NCBI GenBank assembly: GCA_946886545.1 | Contig: CAMPIU010000064.1 | Coordinates: 1 to 10,174 of the forward strand | Reading direction: 5' to 3' | Length of the DNA stretch: 10,174 nucleotides | Origin: an uncultured Flavobacteriales bacterium | GTDB lineage: Bacteria > Bacteroidota > Bacteroidia > Flavobacteriales > Crocinitomicaceae | Part shown: positions 1 to 7,343 of the stretch, one piece after another | Numbering within the stretch: position 1 is the first letter of the stretch | Layout: each line of letters starts with the position of its first letter | Program-made: the position numbers and the translations under genes | The notes under the pieces: generated by a model | The model's database searches: none | What the model saw: only the letters and a program-made list of their open reading frames with translations | What the model was told of the DNA's origin: nothing

Positions 1-15
1 ATTCAAAATAAAAAC

Positions 16-54
16 AAAAAGTAGGGGCGAAAAATTTTCGCCCCTACTTTTTTT
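16..54 (+). terminator. Strong rho-independent terminator, symmetrical (possibly bidirectional)
   Basis: A perfect inverted repeat pairs 16-31 with 37-52 around position 34, with a GTAGGGGCG core in the left arm and its complement in the right arm. The loop is about five A/T bases. The stem is flanked by an A-run on the left (16-20) and a seven-T run on the right (48-54), so the hairpin has a U-tract in either direction of transcription. It most likely ends a + strand gene lying left of the window and insulates the secreted-protein gene that starts at 205. Confidence 0.9.
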
Positions 55-204
55 ATTCTAACATTCCCTTTAAATTGAATTAAACAAAATCAATTTAGTC
101 CGAAATCAAACTTATCCGAACCATAATCTACTCGTAAACAATCAGATATAATTGAATTGTAGCTTTATCTCACTATAACGGAATCATAAACTATTCTTAC
201 TACA

Positions 205-1248
205 ATGAGACGGATTACTTTCATTCTTCAAAAACTCAGCGTGATGATACTTCTATGCATCACATTCACTCAATTCTCATCTGCCCAATGTCCTTCCGGG
301 ACCATCGGAGTTACGGGGGCCGGCTGCGGCTGTTTGTCGGGCTGCAATTTAACAAGTCTGGGAGGTCCGAACTGTTCACCCGCAGTTGGCGGAGATTGTA
401 CCGGCGGACAAAGAAGTATGTCAGTAAACATTGCTGTGCCAGACGGTTGTACTTATACAGTTGCAGCTACTATGAGACCGCGCGGAGCTTCCTGTTCAGC
501 TTCCGGTGGTGACAGCGGCGACAAAATGAAAGTAGATATCTCAAGCGGCGGAAAAGTATTTCAAAGCGGAACAGGCAATGCAACTTTGAATGACAGTTAT
601 ACATTAGTTGGACCGGGGACGATCACTGTTTCAGGAACAGCAAACCGAGCTGATGAGATCATAACCTATACCACGACTTTCAGCGGGGCAACCTGTGTGA
701 ATTGCATGAGTGTACTCCCGGTGGAATTGACCGCCTTCCAGGTTTCTTTGGAAAACAATGCCGTTGTATGTGACTGGTGGACCGAAACCGAATTAAACAA
801 TGATTTTTTCACCGTAGAACGAAGTCTCGACGGAATCCATTTTGAAGCCATTGCTTATTTAAAAGGAGCAGGAACGAGCTTAGACCCTTTGCATTACAAG
901 ATCTATGATTATGATCCTTACCTGGATGTGGTAAGTTACTATCGTTTGACCCAAACCGATTTAAACGGGATTACAAGGCTACATGATATCCGCTCGATCA
1001 AACCTGCAAGAACCAATGAATTGACAGTTTACCCGAATCCATCAAACGGAAGTATTAAAATCACCGGAGATCCCTTTACATTACTTGCCTCGAAACTGTT
1101 TGATGTATCAGGAAGAGAAATTGCAATGAATCATCCTTCAGCAGAAAGAAACGAGATTACCGTTTCTTCATTACCAATCGGCGTTTACACACTCGTATAC
1201 TTTGATAATGAAGAAACGATCTCTGAACGTATTATCGTAATTCCTTAA
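205..1248 (+). CDS. Secreted Cys-rich protein with T9SS type A C-terminal sorting domain
   Basis: This 347-residue protein is exported by Sec and then probably by the type IX secretion system to the cell surface or medium. Residues 1-27 form a signal peptide (basic start MRR, hydrophobic core, likely cleavage at SSA|QC). Residues 28-170 are a small domain rich in Cys, Gly, Ser and Thr, with ten cysteines (29, 41, 43, 47, 57, 65, 82, 97, 164, 167), which I cannot assign to a family. Residues 171-268 resemble the beta-sandwich spacer common in Bacteroidetes secreted proteins (LPVELTAF start, then WTETELNNDFFTVERS and YYRLTQTD). Residues 271-347 are the sorting domain: VYPNPSNG, a central FDVSGRE motif and the SSLPIGVYTL strand. 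The very end, ERIIVIP, lacks the usual terminal lysine or arginine. The start is chosen because it gives a clean signal peptide; there is no Shine-Dalgarno sequence. The stop overlaps the stop of the convergent methyltransferase gene. The role of the Cys-rich part is unknown. Confidence 0.85.
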   Translation: MRRITFILQKLSVMILLCITFTQFSSAQCPSGTIGVTGAGCGCLSGCNLTSLGGPNCSPAVGGDCTGGQRSMSVNIAVPDGCTYTVAATMRPRGASCSASGGDSGDKMKVDISSGGKVFQSGTGNATLNDSYTLVGPGTITVSGTANRADEIITYTTTFSGATCVNCMSVLPVELTAFQVSLENNAVVCDWWTETELNNDFFTVERSLDGIHFEAIAYLKGAGTSLDPLHYKIYDYDPYLDVVSYYRLTQTDLNGITRLHDIRSIKPARTNELTVYPNPSNGSIKITGDPFTLLASKLFDVSGREIAMNHPSAERNEITVSSLPIGVYTLVYFDNEETISERIIVIP

Positions 1249-2393
1249 TCTTCTGATTTTTCAGTTCCCTTTTTGGAACCTTCGTAGATTGAATACTTTC
1301 TGAATGAGCATTCCAGGTCGCCGTTAAAGAGCTTGTATTTCTTATCCGGTTTTAATGCAAGGTATTTGAACCCTTCTTCACTGGAAGAAATGACAAAGCA
1401 TGTATAACCCAATAAACGGTGTTTCATGATACTTCCCAGTGTTCCGTATAACTCTTCTACGTCCGTTTCCAAACGTTCTCCATACGGAGGATTAGTAATC
1501 AAAACTGCAGGTCCTTCGGGAAAAGGGAACTCATCTACTGCTGCATTATGAACTTCCACAAATCTTCCGAAGGAAAATCCACGGAGATTTCTTTTGGTTT
1601 TCATCACCATTTGAGAATCAATATCCCCGCCGATCAAGGTACACGGAAGTTCTTTGACTACTTTATTCGCTTTTGAATGGATTTCTTCCCATAGATCAGA
1701 ATCAAAATTAGCCATGTTCTTGAACGCATAATGTGTTCTTTCGATATTTGACGGAATTCCGGCTGCAAGCAATGCCGCTTCGATTAAAATGGTTCCCGAA
1801 CCGCAGAACGGATCGATCAAAGTTGTTTTTTTATCCCATTCACTCATACGCAAAAGCGCTGCTGCAACTACTTCATTTAATGGTGCATCACCGGTAGACT
1901 GACGGTATCCTCTTTGAAACAAAGGCAGACCACTTGTATTGATTGAAATTACTCCTTCATTTTCACGAACATACAAATCAATTACCACTTGTGGCGATTT
2001 CACATTGATATCCGGTCTTTCCCCTTTTACATCTCTGAAATGATCCACAATCGCATCTTTGATCAATAAAAACGGAAATTGAGAATGATTGAAGATCGTT
2101 GAATTCACCGCACCTTTTACCGCGAAGGTTTTTCGTACATCAAACAATGACGACCAATTGATTTTCGATGCTTCAGTGTACAGATCCTTCTCAGATTTAA
2201 CAGCGAATTTGCGCAACTCAACCAAAACAGAGATTGCACAACGAACGTGCAGGTTCAGAAAATATACATCTTTCCAGTCACCTTCAATCTGAACAGCTCT
2301 ATTCAGTTTTGTACTATCGGGAAAACCCAGTTCATTTAGTTCATCAGCGAGTACATCTTCTAAACCGTAAAATGTCTTAAGTACTATTTTCAT
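1245..2393 (-). CDS. THUMP-domain class I SAM-dependent RNA (23S rRNA guanine-N2) methyltransferase, RlmL-like
   Basis: The product is a cytoplasmic N2-guanine RNA methyltransferase of the RlmL N-terminal/YpsC type. In E. coli the related RlmL domain makes m2G2445 in 23S rRNA; that target is inferred here from the family. Using the ATG at 2391-2393 the protein is 382 residues. The N-terminus (MKIVLKTFYGLEDVLADEL) and a THUMP RNA-binding domain at about 36-146 precede a Rossmann-fold methyltransferase. That domain carries DPFCGSGT at 194-201 (SAM-binding motif I), GGDID at 255-259 (acidic ribose-binding motif) and NPPYGERL at 301-308 (catalytic motif IV). It lacks the second methyltransferase (RlmK) half found in the fused enterobacterial protein. 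A longer reading from a TTG at 2420 adds nine residues, but that TTG lies inside a good -7 promoter element, so the ATG is preferred. The C-terminal tail is charged and probably disordered. Confidence 0.93.
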   Translation of the reverse strand: MKIVLKTFYGLEDVLADELNELGFPDSTKLNRAVQIEGDWKDVYFLNLHVRCAISVLVELRKFAVKSEKDLYTEASKINWSSLFDVRKTFAVKGAVNSTIFNHSQFPFLLIKDAIVDHFRDVKGERPDINVKSPQVVIDLYVRENEGVISINTSGLPLFQRGYRQSTGDAPLNEVVAAALLRMSEWDKKTTLIDPFCGSGTILIEAALLAAGIPSNIERTHYAFKNMANFDSDLWEEIHSKANKVVKELPCTLIGGDIDSQMVMKTKRNLRGFSFGRFVEVHNAAVDEFPFPEGPAVLITNPPYGERLETDVEELYGTLGSIMKHRLLGYTCFVISSSEEGFKYLALKPDKKYKLFNGDLECSFRKYSIYEGSKKGTEKSED

Positions 2394-2417
2394 AAAGCGA
2401 ATTCTATTATAAGTCGA

Positions 2418-2449
2418 CAAAAGTAGATAAAACCGAAGAGCTTTTCTAA
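2418..2449 (-). promoter_or_regulatory. Bacteroidetes-type promoter for the RNA methyltransferase gene
   Basis: Read on the minus strand, TACTTTTG (2425 down to 2418) is an exact match to the Bacteroidetes -7 consensus TAnnTTTG. TTAG (2449 down to 2446) stands exactly 20 bases upstream, where a TTTG -33 element is expected (one mismatch). The predicted transcript would begin around 2411-2414, giving a leader of about 20 bases before the ATG at 2393. The element overlaps the alternative TTG start, which argues against the longer protein. Confidence 0.6.
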
Positions 2450-2475
2450 ATCATAGAGAAATAAAGCAAAACAAG

Positions 2476-4800
2476 ATGCGTTTAGATAAAAAAAAATTAC
2501 TTTTGATTTTAATGCAATTAGCAAAACGACTAACTATAATCTTATTTATAAGCCTCATCCCTTTATTCGTTCAATCTCAAGGGGTTGGAGTCGTATTGAG
2601 TGGTGGCGGCGCATCCGGTTTTGCTCACATTGGAGTTCTTAAAGCATTAGAAGAAAATAATATACCCATAAATTACATAACAGGAACTTCATCCGGTGCT
2701 TTAGTTGGAGCAATGTATGCCAGCGGTTATTCTCCGAAGGAAATTGAAGATTATGTATTAAGCGCTAAGTTTCAGTTGATGTCTCAGGGAGCAATTGAGC
2801 AACGTTACGAGTTTTTGCTTCGCGAAGACAATGAAAATGCCTCGGGAATCAGTTTCCCGTTTTCCCTGGATAGTATTTTCAACAAATCATTACCTACCAA
2901 TTTTATCCGGCCTGAATTGCTGGACTTCGAAATGCTGCGTTTATTTGGAGCCGGCGGAGCCTCCCGCCAATATAATTTTGACAGTCTTTTTGTTCCGTTC
3001 CGGTGTGTTGCAAGTGATATTGTAGCAAAAAAAGGAGTTGTATTTTCAAGCGGACAGCTGAACGAAGCCGTTAGAGCCTCCATGACTTTTCCGTTTTATG
3101 TAAATCCCATTCGTATTAACGGGGTTCTTTATTTCGATGGCGGGCTTTACAACAATTTTCCTTCCGACGTCATGTATAATAGCTTCCCGGTTGATTTTAT
3201 TATCGGAAGCAATGTTTCATACAATGCATCTCCACCGACAGAAGACGATTTGATCAGTCAACTGACAAACATGCTCGTATCTCATACCTCATTTAAAATT
3301 CCCTGTGAATCAGGAATTATTATAGAACCAAAATCAAATATCAGCACCTTTGATTTTGAGGAAGTAGATGAAGCAATTGACGCAGGTTATAAATCTACAA
3401 TCGCCATGATGGACAGCATTAAGAAAATGCTCGATTCCAGAATTTCTACTGCTGAATTAGACAAACGCAGGTCAGCATTTAAGGCCAGTGTCCATCCGCT
3501 CGTGATCTCAGAGGTAAATACAACCAATAAATCGGGCTTGGATGAAAGTTATGTCCGGAAATCCATTCTAAAGAATAAAAAAGGAGAAATCATTTCCGGA
3601 CTCCGGTTCAAACGGCGTTACTTCAGAACATATGCCACTCCTCAGATTAAGTACTTATTCCCTACCCTGGAAGCCAAACCCGACTCAACTTACAGTTTAA
3701 ATATTAAGGTAACCGAATCAAAACCATTCCGGATAGATCTGGGAGGAATTGTCAGTACCCGGGCCATCAACACCGGTTTTGTTCAGTTGAATTATATGCG
3801 CCTGGATCGTTTTGCGAGTACCATTCAGGTTGGCGGCTATTTTGGTAAATTCTATAATTCCGGAAGAGCAAACATCGATTTGCATTTCCCATCGTACTAC
3901 CCTATTTCAGCAAGTATTTACGGAGTTATTAATCGTTGGGACTATTTCAAGAGCTTCACCACTTTTTTCGATGATGAAAAACCGTCTTTCCTGGTTCAGA
4001 ATGAAGGTTATATAGGTGGTGGGATCAAATTACCGCTATTCAATAACTCCAAGTTTGTTTTGGATTACAGGCATTTTGAAACCCAGGACCGGTATTATCA
4101 GAGTTCAGAGTTTACAAATAAGGATACCACAGACAGGACTATTTTATATGGGAACTCATTGATCCTTACCCTAGAACACAATTCATTAAACAGAAAACAA
4201 TGGGCTTCCGCCGGAACACTTGCTCAATTCAAAGCGATTTATAGCGCCGCACAAGAACACAGCGTAGCCGGATCAACTTCAATTGAGTATTACGACTACA
4301 GAATCCGTCATCATTGGTTCAATATACGCGGTGAAATTCAAAACTTCCCCTTGAGTACAAAATACTTTTCTTTTGGAATACATGGATTGGCAAGCATTAC
4401 CAATCTTTCTACCCTGAAGAACTATACGGCAACTCTTCTGAATATGAATGCATTCCAGCCTCTGCCGGATTTACAAACTTATTTCTTCTCAGAATACCGC
4501 TCACCACAATATATCGGAGGCGGACTAAATATTATTTTTTCGCTTAGAAAGAATATTGATCTCCGCTTTGATGGCTATTGGTACCAGCCGTTCATTTCGA
4601 TCACCAAAAATGATGACGGCACATTTGAATATTCGAAACCGTTCAAGGGTGAATCCCAGGTTGCATCCTTATCTGCCATTTACCATTCTCCCTTAGGTCC
4701 GATAAGGGCTTCTTTGAATTATTTCCCTAAGCAAAAAAGTCCTTTGGCTTTCCAATTCACTTATGGTTTTATCATTTTCCATGAACGAGCGTTCCGTTAA
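2476..4800 (+). CDS. Patatin-like phospholipase fused to outer-membrane beta-barrel (type Vd autotransporter/PlpD-like)
   Basis: A 774-residue envelope protein that joins a lipid acyl hydrolase to its own outer-membrane barrel. A signal peptide occupies the N-terminus (hydrophobic LTIILFISLIPLFV, likely cleavage VQS|QG near 34). The patatin domain at about 36-330 has the glycine-rich oxyanion loop SGGGASG (42-48), the nucleophile elbow GTSSG (70-74, Ser72), the RASMTFPFYVNP block (200-211) and the DGG catalytic-dyad motif (Asp221), so it should be active. Residues about 340-415 resemble a single POTRA-like linker (VISEVN start, INVTES-like end at KVTESKPF). From about 416 to 774 the sequence alternates in short amphipathic strands rich in Tyr and Phe, as in BamA/Omp85-type 'surface antigen' barrels. 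The last residues are HERAFR, so the terminal aromatic is at position -2. An alternative ATG at 2512 would give a shorter, tidier signal peptide (762 residues). The substrate and the side of the membrane on which the enzyme faces are not visible from sequence. Confidence 0.92.
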   Translation: MRLDKKKLLLILMQLAKRLTIILFISLIPLFVQSQGVGVVLSGGGASGFAHIGVLKALEENNIPINYITGTSSGALVGAMYASGYSPKEIEDYVLSAKFQLMSQGAIEQRYEFLLREDNENASGISFPFSLDSIFNKSLPTNFIRPELLDFEMLRLFGAGGASRQYNFDSLFVPFRCVASDIVAKKGVVFSSGQLNEAVRASMTFPFYVNPIRINGVLYFDGGLYNNFPSDVMYNSFPVDFIIGSNVSYNASPPTEDDLISQLTNMLVSHTSFKIPCESGIIIEPKSNISTFDFEEVDEAIDAGYKSTIAMMDSIKKMLDSRISTAELDKRRSAFKASVHPLVISEVNTTNKSGLDESYVRKSILKNKKGEIISGLRFKRRYFRTYATPQIKYLFPTLEAKPDSTYSLNIKVTESKPFRIDLGGIVSTRAINTGFVQLNYMRLDRFASTIQVGGYFGKFYNSGRANIDLHFPSYYPISASIYGVINRWDYFKSFTTFFDDEKPSFLVQNEGYIGGGIKLPLFNNSKFVLDYRHFETQDRYYQSSEFTNKDTTDRTILYGNSLILTLEHNSLNRKQWASAGTLAQFKAIYSAAQEHSVAGSTSIEYYDYRIRHHWFNIRGEIQNFPLSTKYFSFGIHGLASITNLSTLKNYTATLLNMNAFQPLPDLQTYFFSEYRSPQYIGGGLNIIFSLRKNIDLRFDGYWYQPFISITKNDDGTFEYSKPFKGESQVASLSAIYHSPLGPIRASLNYFPKQKSPLAFQFTYGFIIFHERAFR
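2498..2505 (+). promoter_or_regulatory. Possible -7 promoter element just ahead of the alternative phospholipase start
   Basis: TACTTTTG matches TAnnTTTG exactly and ends six bases before the in-frame ATG at 2512. No TTTG-like -33 element stands 19-21 bases upstream, and no other + strand TAnnTTTG occurs between 2394 and 2497. If used, transcription would start at or next to the 2512 ATG and the annotated 2476 start would be wrong. It could equally be a chance match inside an A/T-rich coding start. Confidence 0.25.
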
Positions 4801-4951
4801 TTGAAAATGGAAATTTGAAAAAGTGAAAAGCTTTGAAGATACCAAAATTACCAAATTCTAATACAAATGGCTTCGTAGTAAAGTCAGAACCATTAAATTC
4901 GCATCAAATTCAATCTCTGACGATAAATGTCAGGATGCAAAAAGGCGAAAA

Positions 4952-6019
4952 ATGACAAAAATCATCTGCGGTATCCAGCAAATGGGAATTGGTGTTCCCG
5001 ATGTTCAATCAATTTGGAAGTGGTATAGAGAACACTTTGGTGTAGATGTTCGAATTTTTGAAGAAGCGGCTGAAGCACCTTTGATGACCCGTTATACCGG
5101 TGGAGTTATTCATTCAAGAACAGCAACTTTGGCGCTTTCAATGGAAAGCGGTGGTGGATTTGAGATTTGGCAGTTTACTTCCCGTCCCACTGAAAAAAGC
5201 GCAGAACCAATCATTCTCGGTGATTTCGGATTATACGCTTGCCGGATTAAATCAAAAGATGTCAAAGCTACTTATGATTTCCTGGTAAAAAAAGGTGCGA
5301 AGGTTTTATCCGAACCCAAACAATTACCCAATGGAAGTTATCACTTCCTGGTAGAAGACCCCAATGGGAATCTATTTGACATTGTGGAAGGCTCAGGCTG
5401 GTTCATGGATACGAAATTTGAAGGAAAGACAGGTGGAGTTGCCGGGTCAATGATCGGAGTCAGTTCCATTGAAAAAGCCTTGCCTTTATACCAAACTGTT
5501 TTGGGATACGATCAGATCGTCTATGATGTAACGGATACTTTTGATGCCTTCAACAATATTCCCAATGGAAATCATGCCGTTCGAAGAGTTTTACTACAGC
5601 ATTCGGAAGCCCGAAAAGGACCATTTGCAAAATTGCTCGGGCCGAGTCAAATTGAGTTGATCCAGGCAGTTGACAGAACAGATGCAAAATCCATCTTTAA
5701 AAATCGATTCTGGGGAGATTGGGGATTCATTCATTTATGCTTTGATGTTCAGGGAATGGATGATCTGCAAAAGGAATGTGAACAATTGGGTTTTCCGTTT
5801 ACCGTTGATTCAGGTAAAACATTTGACATGGGAGAAGCCGGCGGAAGATTCAGCTACATTGAAGATCCTGATGGAACCTGGATAGAATTTGTTGAAACCC
5901 ATAAAGTTCCTGTTATGAAAAAATTAGGCTGGTATATTCATTTGAAGAATAAAAAACCGGGAGCCTTTTTACCCAACTGGATGCTGAGAGCCATGAGGTT
6001 CAATCGGGTAAAGAATTGA
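4952..6019 (+). CDS. Two-domain VOC (vicinal oxygen chelate / glyoxalase-dioxygenase fold) protein
   Basis: A 355-residue, probably cytoplasmic protein without signal peptide or membrane segment. It contains two tandem VOC domains, about 6-147 and 163-316, each ending in the characteristic DPxG motif (EDPNGNLFDIVE 135-146 and EDPDGTWIEFVE 304-315), followed by a basic tail of about 40 residues. The fold is shared by glyoxalase I, extradiol ring-cleavage dioxygenases, 4-hydroxyphenylpyruvate dioxygenase and resistance proteins. By alignment to the usual ligand positions, domain 2 keeps Glu235, His261 and Glu312 but has Gly165 in place of the first ligand. Domain 1 has Gln10, Glu71, Leu94 and Asp143 and probably does not hold metal in the standard way. 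The reaction cannot be named. The gene begins 151 bases after the phospholipase gene with no clear terminator or TAnnTTTG promoter between, so it may be co-transcribed with it. Confidence 0.85.
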   Translation: MTKIICGIQQMGIGVPDVQSIWKWYREHFGVDVRIFEEAAEAPLMTRYTGGVIHSRTATLALSMESGGGFEIWQFTSRPTEKSAEPIILGDFGLYACRIKSKDVKATYDFLVKKGAKVLSEPKQLPNGSYHFLVEDPNGNLFDIVEGSGWFMDTKFEGKTGGVAGSMIGVSSIEKALPLYQTVLGYDQIVYDVTDTFDAFNNIPNGNHAVRRVLLQHSEARKGPFAKLLGPSQIELIQAVDRTDAKSIFKNRFWGDWGFIHLCFDVQGMDDLQKECEQLGFPFTVDSGKTFDMGEAGGRFSYIEDPDGTWIEFVETHKVPVMKKLGWYIHLKNKKPGAFLPNWMLRAMRFNRVKN

Positions 6020-6020
6020 T

Positions 6021-6045
6021 TCAACAGTAGCTTTTGTTGATTTTA
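6021..6045 (+). terminator. Weak candidate terminator after the VOC gene
   Basis: TCAACA (6021-6026) pairs with TGTTGA (6035-6040), extendable by one G-U pair, and is followed by TTTTAAT. The stem begins two bases after the TGA stop. It is short and A/T-rich, so termination would be partial at best. Confidence 0.3.
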
Positions 6046-6072
6046 ATCCCCCTCTCTTATTAATTAAAATTG

Positions 6073-6080
6073 TAATTTTG
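6073..6080 (+). promoter_or_regulatory. Candidate -7 promoter element of the lipoprotein gene
   Basis: TAATTTTG fits TAnnTTTG exactly and lies 17 bases before the ATG at 6098, giving a predicted leader of about ten bases. The TTTG at 6033-6036 is too far upstream (36 bases) to be the matching -33 element, so only half of the promoter is recognisable. Confidence 0.4.
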
Positions 6081-6097
6081 AGTCAAATTGTATACTT

Positions 6098-7249
6098 ATG
6101 AGATTTCTCCAATTTTCACTTTGTTTCATTGTCCTGGCTTCCGCATTGCTTATCTCTTCTTGTGAAGACGATATTGATTTTGCAGGAGATCACGTGGAGA
6201 CACCTGTTTTGTTTGGACTCTTAGACAAAAATGACTCTCTGCATTATGTAAAAATCACACGAACATTCGGAGGTTCGAATAATGCATTGGAGGTTGCTCA
6301 GATCGCTGATTCAAGTTATTTCCAGGATGTTGACATCAAAGTAGAGGAATGGGCTCCATTACCTCCGAATAATGTAAACACGAAAGTCAGAACATGGGTT
6401 TTAAAAGATACTATCTTAACAACCAAAGTTCCGGGTGCTTTCTACAGCCCGAATCAAAAAGTATACTATTTCAAAACCGAACCTTTCAACATTTCAAATC
6501 AGCCGGCTATTGGAGATCCAAACTTGAATGTGGCATTGAAAGACGGAGCGACCTACAAATTAATTGCAACGATCAACGGGGGAGAAATTGTAGTGACCGG
6601 TGAGACTGAACTGGTAACCGGAATGTCTATAAGTCAGCCAGGATCAGCTCCCTTATCTTTTATTAAAACAGTTCAGGGTGTGGAACAATACAATTCTCTG
6701 AGTTTAAAAGCAAACAATGGAAATGCTAAAGTGGTGGATGCTCGTATGCTAATCACATTTGATGAATACTTTAACGGAGTTCCGGTAAAAAAATCTTTTA
6801 CCTGGAAAATCGGGGAATTAAACGGAGACCAAATTACAGGTGCAACATCTAATTTCCCTGCTAACGGTGAAACATTCTATACCCTGATTAAAAATAATTG
6901 TACGAATGATGCTACAATCAATAAACGCCGCTTGACTTCCATTCGAATAATTATGACAGGTGGATCCACTGAGCTTAGCAAATACATTTTGGTGAATCAA
7001 CCAAGTTCTTCTTTGGCACAAAACAAACCGTCATTCTCAAATTTAACACGAACTGACGGTGGACCGGTCATTGGAATTTTCACTTCCCGAATGACCAATA
7101 AACTGGATAAATTCAATACAACCAGTACTGCCACTCTTGATAATTTATCCCGAAAAGAATTGTCTATAGGTCCAATCACCGGATTATTAATGTTCTGCAG
7201 TGATTATCAGATTGATATAAATAACGGTGAGTCCTGGGCTTGTCAATAA
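6098..7249 (+). CDS. Bacteroidetes envelope lipoprotein, probably DUF4249-like
   Basis: A 383-residue lipoprotein. Residues 1-21 form a type II signal peptide ending in the lipobox LISSC, with Cys22 as the lipidated residue. The sequence after it, EDDID, is strongly acidic; in Flavobacteria and Bacteroides such charged residues just after the cysteine act as a surface-export signal, so surface exposure is likely (inference). The next part, about 35-60 (TPVLFGLLDKNDSLHYVKITRTF), looks like the opening of DUF4249 proteins, in which a 'value/demand' strand is followed by a statement of paired beta-strands. The rest is predicted to be mainly beta, with repeated threonine-rich strands such as GATYKLIATINGGEIVVTGETELV at about 150-173. 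Only four more cysteines are present and no catalytic motif is visible. DUF4249 genes often sit next to TonB-dependent receptors, but none is present here. The family assignment is tentative; the lipoprotein call is firm. Confidence 0.8.
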   Translation: MRFLQFSLCFIVLASALLISSCEDDIDFAGDHVETPVLFGLLDKNDSLHYVKITRTFGGSNNALEVAQIADSSYFQDVDIKVEEWAPLPPNNVNTKVRTWVLKDTILTTKVPGAFYSPNQKVYYFKTEPFNISNQPAIGDPNLNVALKDGATYKLIATINGGEIVVTGETELVTGMSISQPGSAPLSFIKTVQGVEQYNSLSLKANNGNAKVVDARMLITFDEYFNGVPVKKSFTWKIGELNGDQITGATSNFPANGETFYTLIKNNCTNDATINKRRLTSIRIIMTGGSTELSKYILVNQPSSSLAQNKPSFSNLTRTDGGPVIGIFTSRMTNKLDKFNTTSTATLDNLSRKELSIGPITGLLMFCSDYQIDINNGESWACQ

Positions 7250-7269
7250 TAAATAATTGAAATTTGAAG

Positions 7270-7306
7270 AATCCCACTTGCCTCGGCAAGTGGGATTTTC
7301 TTTTGG
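7270..7306 (+). terminator. Rho-independent terminator of the lipoprotein gene
   Basis: A 13-base perfect inverted repeat pairs 7270-7282 with 7285-7297 (arm AATCCCACTTGCC). Sterically the hairpin should close at 7281:7286 with a CUCG tetraloop of the stable YNMG class. It is followed by a T-rich tract, TTTTCTTTT. It starts 21 bases after the TAA of the lipoprotein gene and separates it from priA. Confidence 0.92.
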
Positions 7307-7343
7307 TAAAAACCCTCCTGTTTTAACCAAAACACGATTTATG

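Noticed and set aside
55..204. Promoter or small RNA between the first terminator and the secreted-protein gene
   Set aside because: Only a one-mismatch -7 (TAGCTTTA) and a repeated AATTGAATT are visible; neither is distinctive in such A/T-rich DNA, so no feature is claimed.
2805..3083. 92-codon open frame on the minus strand inside the phospholipase gene
   Set aside because: Overlaps the conserved patatin domain coding sequence and shows no family features; treated as a shadow frame.
4917..4933. Short inverted repeat (CTGAC/GTCAG) just upstream of the VOC gene
   Set aside because: Only five pairs (six with a G-U), no T-tract, and A/T-rich context; expected by chance and not positioned as a terminator.
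6034..6080. TTTG at 6033-6036 as the -33 partner of the lipoprotein -7 element
   Set aside because: The spacing to TAATTTTG is 36 bases, far from the 19-21 expected for the Bacteroidetes primary sigma factor.
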